From a virus: a stretch of DNA of 43,745 bases. How positions within the stretch are numbered: the first letter of the stretch is position 1; every line of letters begins with the position of its first letter. The DNA is taken from positions 1 to 43,745 of IMG/VR virus record IMGVR_UViG_3300036814_001086. The stretch is one strand, 5' to 3'. Position numbers and translations under genes: made by a program. Below the pieces are notes generated by a model. The model worked only from the letters and a program-made list of their open reading frames with translations. It was not told where the DNA came from and did not search any database. Below are positions 37,692-43,745 of the stretch, in pieces.

Positions 37692-39082
37692 CAACATTCA
37701 TCGAATTACGTGAAGGAACGTTAAAAACTGCTATATTTACATTTGGACGGTTTAATCCGCCCACAACCGGGCATGAGATTTTAGTTAATAAAATTGTAAC
37801 AGCGGCTTCTCGAAGTCGGGCCGATGCATTTGTTTTTTTAAGTTCCTCACAAGATTCGAAAAAAAATCCATTAGACTATAAAAATAAAGTCAAATGGATG
37901 AAGAAAATGTTTAAGCCAAGAGGCCAAAATATTTTTAAATATTCCAAGGAGCAGCCTGGAGATGTTTTGAAAGTTGCTTCTTTATTGCACGATGAAGGAT
38001 ATAAACAAATCATTATGGTTGTTGGAAGTGATAGAATAAATGACTTTAAAAAACTCTTGACTCAATATAACGGCGTTAAAGATAAGCCGCATGGTTTTTA
38101 TGATTTTAAAAAAATAGATATAGAAAGTGCAGGAGAAAGAGATCCTGATGCTGATGATGCGACTGGTATGTCTGCATCTAAATTAAGATCTCTCGCTATA
38201 GACGGCGATTTCGAAGCGTTTAAAACGGGTTTACCCGATACTTTAAGTGAAAGAGACAGTAGAAGTTTATATCAATTATTAAGAAAACAAATGAAACTCA
38301 GTGTAATGGAAAAACAAATAAAAGAAAAACTTAGTACTACGGAAGTGCTTAATACGAGCATAAAACGGCCGCAGAGTTTACCACCAAGAAAAAACAAGGC
38401 CACAACCCCAAAACAACAAAAAAAGGCCGCGGATAGTTTTATTTCTGCTAATATGCCCAAAATGCGTCCAGTGAAGTATCCACCCATGCCCGATGATGAT
38501 GTTAAAGAGAGTTTATGGATGGAACATGTTGAATTTGAAGGAGAGACATTTTGTGTAGATAAGAGAGCCGCTACAATATTTAACTATATAAAATCTTTAC
38601 CATATAATTATCAAGAAATATCCTATATTAAAGGATGTTTAAAAGAATGTCAAGAATTTTTTGGAAGGTATGAATTAATAACGGAAAAAGTAAAACTTTG
38701 GGAACTTTCAGCATTAAGAGGACTTATTAAAAAGACATCTGATTATATAACAATATTAGATGAAGGGTCCGGGATGGTTGATTTTAATAAGACAGATTTT
38801 ACATATTTACAAGAAATGGTAGATATTCTTCCTGTAGATGAAGTTGACTTTAAAGATCCAGTTAGTAATAAATTGCAAAAACTTCTCGGTTTAAAAGAAT
38901 GGAATAAGAATCGAACTTCCGAAGGTAGACAGTTAGAATTAGGAACAGATAAATATAGACAATATATTGTGAATTTGACTCCCGAAGAGGAGTTTAAACT
39001 CGAACAAGATAAAAAAAGATTAAATCAAACCGAAAGACATAATAAAATTCTTTCGAAAATAATTGCAAGTAGGAGCAACTGA
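37688..39082 (+). CDS. NMN-adenylyltransferase-like protein with C-terminal extension
   Basis: 464 residues. The HxGH-superfamily motif is FTFG20RFNPPTTGH29EILV, followed by AFVFLSSSQDSKKNPL and MVVGSDRINDFKKLL; the second signature is ATGMSASKLRSLA (ISxSxxR-like). Such enzymes join AMP to NMN or nicotinate mononucleotide, or CMP to phospho-alcohols. Residues about 205-464 are an unassigned extension. The start MTTFIELREG resembles a capsid-targeting sequence with an L-R-E site. T4-like phages such as KVP40 encode NAD-salvage enzymes; here the role may be NAD supply or counter-defence. Confidence 0.7.
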   Translation: MTTFIELREGTLKTAIFTFGRFNPPTTGHEILVNKIVTAASRSRADAFVFLSSSQDSKKNPLDYKNKVKWMKKMFKPRGQNIFKYSKEQPGDVLKVASLLHDEGYKQIIMVVGSDRINDFKKLLTQYNGVKDKPHGFYDFKKIDIESAGERDPDADDATGMSASKLRSLAIDGDFEAFKTGLPDTLSERDSRSLYQLLRKQMKLSVMEKQIKEKLSTTEVLNTSIKRPQSLPPRKNKATTPKQQKKAADSFISANMPKMRPVKYPPMPDDDVKESLWMEHVEFEGETFCVDKRAATIFNYIKSLPYNYQEISYIKGCLKECQEFFGRYELITEKVKLWELSALRGLIKKTSDYITILDEGSGMVDFNKTDFTYLQEMVDILPVDEVDFKDPVSNKLQKLLGLKEWNKNRTSEGRQLELGTDKYRQYIVNLTPEEEFKLEQDKKRLNQTERHNKILSKIIASRSN

Positions 39083-41991
39083 TGGACTGGTCAAAATATT
39101 ATCCCGCAAAATGGAGCGCGGTAACCGCAGAAGATGTTAGAATGATCAGAGAGAAAAAACTCGCTCCTGTAGACAAAGATGCAGTTAAACAAGATTGGAA
39201 AGATCGTTCAGATGATGATCATGTTGATATAGACGCTGATGGAGATGAAGACAATTCTGATAAGTTTTTACATAAGAAAAGAAAAGCAATTACTAAGGCT
39301 GTAGATGCAGATGAAGCAATGGATCCAGCTATAGCACGAGTAAAAGCAGCCGCGGCAGCAAAGAAAAAACAACTTCAAACTCAGCAAGGCGGAGTAAGGA
39401 AATTTTCTATTGCTAGCAATCCTGCAGCACACGACACGGCGATGTCCCAGATGTCAAAGAAGCAGAATGATGTCAACGAAGTTTCGAAAGAACTGTTACA
39501 ACGCGCAAGAAACACAGCCTATAATAAAGCAGCAGACGCAAGAGACGCACAAAAGAAGAGGGTTGTCGACAACCCCACACCAAGGAAAAGAGAAGGTGAG
39601 TTGGCAGCAAAGAGAGAGAAACAAGGCAATAAATTCGCCGCGGCATTTCAGGCATCGGAAGATTATCAAGATGATGTCAAGGCTGCCTGGTATAAAGGAG
39701 ATGATGCTTATGCAGCTCACAAAGACGCAAATCCTCAAATGCACAAAAAAGCACCTGTAAAGAAAAAAGTTTCATTGCCGGCTCCAAAAAGCGACCAAGA
39801 GAGGAGAAAGGACGACTGGTACGCTAAAAAAGAAAGTTGGATGCCAGTTGATGAAAAAAGACTGAAGCAGAAAAAAAGCGAGAATAAAAAAGATTACAGG
39901 GATGACAATTTGAAGAAGAAGATTAAAGGAATAGAAGAGCCAGATTTTTCCAAGAAACAAGATACAGTAACAAATATGGAATGGGCTAAAAGGGTAATTA
40001 ATAATTATCATGATATTGAAGAACATTGTGGGTGGTGTGATCTAGAAATGGAAATAGAATCAAAAGAATTACCTACATCAAAAGGAATAGCTAAACAAAT
40101 TAAAGAATTAGCCAAAGCCGTTAGAGGAAAAGATAGACTCTCAATCGAAGGAGCTGCTTCGTTAGTATCTAAAAAAGATTATGATAAATTAGCACCTTAT
40201 CTAGATAAGATGTCAGAAGAAGCACGACAAAGTGTTTTGATGGTATTAATGACCGATCAAAAAGTTGCTAATTCGGTTATGAAAAAAATGAAAACAGAGC
40301 AATATGATGAATGCGAAATTCCTTCTCATAAATTTATTCTTGAAGGGATGTATAAAAAATATCATGAATTAACATGGGGAGAAATTGGCGAGAGGTTAAT
40401 TAAAAATACAGAGCGCAGATTAGTTTCTCTTGCTTATGCTACTAAAATGGGAACAATTGATGCTCCTTCACCCGAAGTTCAAAAATTAGCAGATGAATGT
40501 GAATTAGAAGATTTAGAAAAAGCTTGCGGTCAAATGATTACGGATGATTCAGATATAACCGAAAGAGTTGTTGACGAAGTCATCGAAATGTATAATTCTC
40601 TTAATGAAGATGAACAAACTTCATTCGCGTCTTTTGTAAATCAATTAGAAGATGAGGAAGTGTTAGCAGAATTACCGAACTTCATGACGGCAGCTGGCAG
40701 AACACAAAACAAAAAAGATAAACTGGTACGTAAAAACGATGCAATGCAGACACATCAGGATAATTTAGATGATATTGAGTCAGAGAAAGAAAGATCAGTA
40801 GAACTGAAAGCTAAACAAAAACCGGGCCTATTGAAAAAAATTGGATCCGCTGTAAAGAGGGGCGTAAAGGATCTCGCGCGCGGGCCCTCACAAGCAGTCA
40901 AAACTGCCGGAGTTCGGACTGTGAGATCAGATGCAGATCGAATTTCAGATAAAGCCGTAAAAGATCAAAAAGCTTCAGCTGCCGCTCAAACTCAAAAGAC
41001 TGCCGGAGTTCAAACTAAAGCCGATCAACAACGAGGTGCCACTGCATCAACCGCAGATAAAGCCCAACAGAAAAGAATGGATGCGGAAGGCAAAGAAAGA
41101 GCCAGAAAGAAACTGGCTCAGGCAAGGTTATCAGATGATCCTTCCATGAAAAAAGCTGTGGCGACCTCTACAAAAGGAAAAGTAATGGGTGCTGTTGGTT
41201 CAGCTCTCGGTGCCATGGCCGGTAGTTATGAACCAGTCGGTCAAATGATTGAAGGAGACGAAGAACATACCACTGAAAGAATTGATGCCAGACGTAGAAT
41301 TTTTAAAGAAAAAATTAAAAAATTAGCTTATGAAAAAGCCAAAGAAATTCTAGGTAAGAGGCAACCAGTAGAACCGATAATAACTAAAGAAACTAATAAG
41401 AATGATAAGGATGATGATGGCGAAGGATTAGATGCTGTTCAACCGGATGCTGTTCAAAAGAAGTTTAAAAATCGCAAAGATAAAGATATTGATAATGATG
41501 GTGATGCAGATGATTCTGATAAATTTTTACATAAAAAAAGGAAAGCAGTTTCTAAAGCAATGAAGAAAGAAGATGATGAAGATGAATCCAAAGTAAAAGA
41601 AAATGGTAAAATTAATAATAAAATAAAAATGGAACCAGAACAGGAGAAAATGAAAGAAAGTACAGGAGTAGCATTTGTTCGAAAATTTAAGAACAAAATA
41701 TCTGAAACAAATGAAGATACTTCGTTACAAGATCAAGTTTTAGAATTGTTCCGAAGTTCTTATGCTAGTATTGATGGTGAACCAGTTGGCGCTGAATTTG
41801 CTGTTTCCGATGAACCCGCCTCAGCTTCAACTATTGCCAGAACATTAAGATGTAGCCCAGCAAAAGTACAAAAATTGTTGGACGATATGGCAGAAGCAGG
41901 AACAATTACTAGGGATAAAGCAGGGCATTTTACATATGCTTCACCCAAACCAGCAGAGCCTATGGGAACTAAGGAAAATTCGGCTGCATAA
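39082..41991 (+). CDS. large repeat-containing virion-type protein with Ca-binding motifs
   Basis: 969 residues. Two calcium-loop motifs, HVDIDADGDEDNSDKFLHKK (48-67) and DIDNDGDADDSDKFLHKKRK (about 798-817), are near-identical and each followed by a basic helix KRKA(I/V). The segment SKELLQRARNTAYNKAADAR with KREKQGNKFAAAF matches the repeat of the 7916 protein. Ala/Lys/Gln-rich linkers (about 620-700) are disordered. The C-terminal 70 residues (SASTIARTLRCSPAKVQKLL) look like a winged helix. Probably a head/core or internal protein; order on the map (after capsid-targeted genes) agrees. Confidence 0.65.
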   Translation: MDWSKYYPAKWSAVTAEDVRMIREKKLAPVDKDAVKQDWKDRSDDDHVDIDADGDEDNSDKFLHKKRKAITKAVDADEAMDPAIARVKAAAAAKKKQLQTQQGGVRKFSIASNPAAHDTAMSQMSKKQNDVNEVSKELLQRARNTAYNKAADARDAQKKRVVDNPTPRKREGELAAKREKQGNKFAAAFQASEDYQDDVKAAWYKGDDAYAAHKDANPQMHKKAPVKKKVSLPAPKSDQERRKDDWYAKKESWMPVDEKRLKQKKSENKKDYRDDNLKKKIKGIEEPDFSKKQDTVTNMEWAKRVINNYHDIEEHCGWCDLEMEIESKELPTSKGIAKQIKELAKAVRGKDRLSIEGAASLVSKKDYDKLAPYLDKMSEEARQSVLMVLMTDQKVANSVMKKMKTEQYDECEIPSHKFILEGMYKKYHELTWGEIGERLIKNTERRLVSLAYATKMGTIDAPSPEVQKLADECELEDLEKACGQMITDDSDITERVVDEVIEMYNSLNEDEQTSFASFVNQLEDEEVLAELPNFMTAAGRTQNKKDKLVRKNDAMQTHQDNLDDIESEKERSVELKAKQKPGLLKKIGSAVKRGVKDLARGPSQAVKTAGVRTVRSDADRISDKAVKDQKASAAAQTQKTAGVQTKADQQRGATASTADKAQQKRMDAEGKERARKKLAQARLSDDPSMKKAVATSTKGKVMGAVGSALGAMAGSYEPVGQMIEGDEEHTTERIDARRRIFKEKIKKLAYEKAKEILGKRQPVEPIITKETNKNDKDDDGEGLDAVQPDAVQKKFKNRKDKDIDNDGDADDSDKFLHKKRKAVSKAMKKEDDEDESKVKENGKINNKIKMEPEQEKMKESTGVAFVRKFKNKISETNEDTSLQDQVLELFRSSYASIDGEPVGAEFAVSDEPASASTIARTLRCSPAKVQKLLDDMAEAGTITRDKAGHFTYASPKPAEPMGTKENSAA

Positions 41992-42000
41992 CAATCAAAT

Positions 42001-42744
42001 ATGTTTATAGTGATTGGGAATGGTGAAAGTCGTAAAGATTTTGACCTTAATTTGTTATTAGATCATACAACATATGGATGCAATGCGATGTATAGGGATT
42101 GGACACCAACCAATCTTATATGTATTGATAATAAAATGTTACATGAGTTGGTGGAATCACAATATCCTAAATTAAATCAATGTTGGTTTAGGAATTTTCA
42201 GTTACTGGATCCTGATATGTATCCTGTTTTTCGGTCAACGTTAGAGCCCGGAATAAAAGTAATAGAGAATAAAAAAACAGATTTTAAATTCGCTCATTAC
42301 GGCCAAGAAATTAGTAGAGTTTTTCACGATGATACACATACAATGGATTTACAAACAAATCCTTGCTATTGGTTCACATGGATAACAGAAGAAGATAAGA
42401 TAAACGTAGTAGATGATTTTAAACATATACCTTTGTTAGATTCAGGACCTCTTGCAACCTGGTTGTGTTGTGAGAATGAAAAACCCGACAAGGTTTATTT
42501 AATGGGTTTTGATTTTAACATAAATAATGGAAAAGTAAACAATATATATAAAGACACAGACTGCTATGCCCCTAGTTATGCATTACCGGTGAAAGCAGCA
42601 GGGTGGATTCAAAATTTTGAAGTAATGTTTACTGATTATTTTCCTGAAGTTGATTTTATACATGTTCAGGAAGAACAATGTTTTAATAAAGAGATTTCTA
42701 ATATAGATAATATTTCTATACGCGAATTTAAAAAGTTGTTATAA
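42001..42744 (+). CDS. GNGESR-type protein, glycan-related (MptE/DUF115-like)
   Basis: 247 residues beginning MFIVIGNGESRKDFDLNLLL and TTYGCNAMYRDWTPTNLICI, a Rossmann-like nucleotide-binding start seen in phage and bacterial proteins near glycan genes and resembling 6-hydroxymethylpterin pyrophosphokinase MptE-like/DUF115 proteins. Later PDKVYLMGFDFNINNG. I infer a nucleotide(-sugar) enzyme; exact activity unknown. Confidence 0.55.
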   Translation: MFIVIGNGESRKDFDLNLLLDHTTYGCNAMYRDWTPTNLICIDNKMLHELVESQYPKLNQCWFRNFQLLDPDMYPVFRSTLEPGIKVIENKKTDFKFAHYGQEISRVFHDDTHTMDLQTNPCYWFTWITEEDKINVVDDFKHIPLLDSGPLATWLCCENEKPDKVYLMGFDFNINNGKVNNIYKDTDCYAPSYALPVKAAGWIQNFEVMFTDYFPEVDFIHVQEEQCFNKEISNIDNISIREFKKLL

Positions 42745-42747
42745 ATA
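42740..42747 (+). promoter_or_regulatory. T4-type late promoter octamer
   Basis: TATAAATA overlapping the previous stop codon, 23 bp before the structural gene at 42771, whose ribosome site is AAGGAGAC. Confidence 0.7.
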
Positions 42748-42770
42748 TTTTAAACAAACAAGGAGACATA

Positions 42771-43340
42771 ATGCCTTTATGGGGAAAAGCAGCTGCCGGT
42801 ACACAGGCGCAAAAACCAAAATACATAGGTACTACAGAAGGTGCTACATATAACAAACAAGACGTCTTTGCGACTGATCAAGGGTGGGCTATTAATACTA
42901 AAGCGAGTAAAAACGCTTCAGCATCCCCCGAAATTTTAGTTGCCATGGGCGGTCTCGGTACAACACTTGCAGCACCATCTATTACATCAATGAGATTTAC
43001 TGCTGCAGCAATCACAGGCGGATCAAAAGCAGTATCCGTTCAGGTTACTTACGATGAAAGAGTGACAGTTACCGGAGCACCTTCAGTTTCCATTGCAAAT
43101 GGTAACGAGGGAGCTGGTTCTGGTCGTGGACCACACGTTGCTGTATATGCATCAGGAACAGGAACAAACAGACTTACCTTTTCAGTTGCGGCTCAGACAG
43201 TCGTAACAGGCGATGTTCTTACATTAGGCGGATCTAATGTCGTACTAAATAGTGGTACAATGAAAGATACAACCGATGGAACAACAGTTGCTTTGTTGGT
43301 ACTTTCAGGTTTAACAGCACAAACGTTAACCATAACATAA
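42771..43340 (+). CDS. virion structural protein with Ig-like domain
   Basis: 189 residues. MPLWGKAAAGTQAQKPKYIG is the start of a structural protein family common in marine T4-like phages. The second half (VSVQVTYDERVTVTGAPSVS, then TFSVAAQTVVTGDVLTL) is an Ig-like beta-sandwich as on virion surface decorations. Ser/Thr/Gly-rich and GC-richer than its neighbours. Late promoter upstream. Possibly tail- or head-decorating. Confidence 0.72.
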   Translation: MPLWGKAAAGTQAQKPKYIGTTEGATYNKQDVFATDQGWAINTKASKNASASPEILVAMGGLGTTLAAPSITSMRFTAAAITGGSKAVSVQVTYDERVTVTGAPSVSIANGNEGAGSGRGPHVAVYASGTGTNRLTFSVAAQTVVTGDVLTLGGSNVVLNSGTMKDTTDGTTVALLVLSGLTAQTLTIT

Positions 43341-43355
43341 ATATTAAATTAAATT

Positions 43356-43595
43356 ATGGAATATATTGAAAATATAAATGTGAGCACAATTGTTGAAAAA
43401 CGCAATCAACATGTCGCAGCGAAAGCCGAGCTCGAAAATCGGCTTTCGGTGCAGCTCCGAGAAATTGAGAAAATAAAAGCTAATATACAAGCTTACGCGG
43501 GTGCAATTAGTGCTTGCGATGATATTTTAACGACAGCCGAATCCGTGGACGTTGAAGTACCTGAACTGAAAGAACTTGAAACAGAAAATTTTTGA
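43356..43595 (+). CDS. coiled-coil protein (79 aa)
   Basis: MEYIENINVSTIVEKRNQHV, then a long heptad helix (AKAELENRLSVQLREIEKIK) and an acidic tail. Likely a trimeric coiled coil of a structural accessory protein. A weak late octamer variant (CATAAATA, 43336-43343) precedes it. Confidence 0.6.
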   Translation: MEYIENINVSTIVEKRNQHVAAKAELENRLSVQLREIEKIKANIQAYAGAISACDDILTTAESVDVEVPELKELETENF

Positions 43596-43602
43596 GAAAT
43601 AA

Positions 43603-43745
43603 ATGGCAGATAAATCAATTCCAGCACTGAATACCCATGAATCTCCTACCTCCGAAGATTTATTAATCATAGTAGATGATCCAATTGGGAATCCGGTTAA
43701 TAAAAAGATAAGAATAGATAATTTATTATCAGCTTTATCTACGGA
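43603..43745 (+). CDS. structural protein, truncated by window end
   Basis: MADKSIPALNTHESPTSEDL then LIIVDDPIGNPVNKKIRIDN continues past the edge. The 'ADxSIPAL....T..DLLIIVDDP.G.P..KKI....L' start is typical of phage tail-fibre or baseplate-associated proteins. Partial at the 3' end. Confidence 0.65.
   Translation, partial: MADKSIPALNTHESPTSEDLLIIVDDPIGNPVNKKIRIDNLLSALST

Overview
This window is part of an AT-rich, T4-like tailed phage (myovirus) genome. The diagnosis rests on one syntenic replication block: sliding clamp (gp45), clamp loader (gp44, gp62), RegA translational repressor, dUTPase, family B DNA polymerase (gp43), UvsX recombinase and the replicative helicase gp41. Octamers matching the T4 late promoter (TATAAATA) stand before several non-replication genes. 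CobS/CobT-like genes, Hsp20, a NodU-type carbamoyltransferase and the 'MPLWG' structural protein point to a marine T4-like phage of a Gram-negative bacterium. The exact host cannot be read from the sequence.

Layout. 1-2191: a small membrane ORF, full-length ClpS, two Fe(II)/2-oxoglutarate oxygenases and a GT9-like glycosyltransferase. 2192-6370: a strong sigma70-type promoter and a tightly overlapping run of small, mostly unknown early-type genes, several with membrane or export signals. 6366-9298: late-type genes, a Cys-rich mini-protein, a ClpP-like protease, a HAD phosphatase and a very acidic virion-type protein that ends at a terminator. 9374-15956: glutaredoxin, then a sugar or cell-surface cassette (glycosyltransferase, LpxA-like acyltransferase, two SGNH-like proteins, carbamoyltransferase) and a half-size Na/Pi cotransporter. 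15983-16978, minus strand: a compact class II aminoacyl-tRNA synthetase of AsnRS/AspRS type followed 18 bp later by a tRNA with anticodon GUU and an exceptionally long variable arm. This is the only minus-strand island. 17133-21351: two near-identical promoters drive a small early gene and a CobT-like/CobS-like (VWA + MoxR-type AAA) pair. 21477-33259: a glycosyltransferase, the replication block, Hsp20, an M15 peptidase endolysin, a structured RNA with terminator, UvsX and gp41. 33252-43745: a zinc metalloprotease-like protein, then a series of genes whose N-termini resemble the T4 capsid-targeting sequence (one carries all ligase-type nucleotidyltransferase motifs, one is an NMN-adenylyltransferase-like protein), a 969-residue Ca-binding-type protein and structural genes.

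The genes suggest a phage that replicates with its own T4-type replisome and controls it with RegA. It may redirect host proteolysis through ClpS and ClpP, and may package enzymes in the head. Best candidates for something undescribed: the anticodon-domain-less synthetase beside its odd tRNA; the capsid-targeted enzyme set, including a decayed targeting-sequence copy; the phage ClpS + ClpP pair; a GC-rich structured RNA downstream of the polymerase; and a 22-bp motif shared by the strong promoters.
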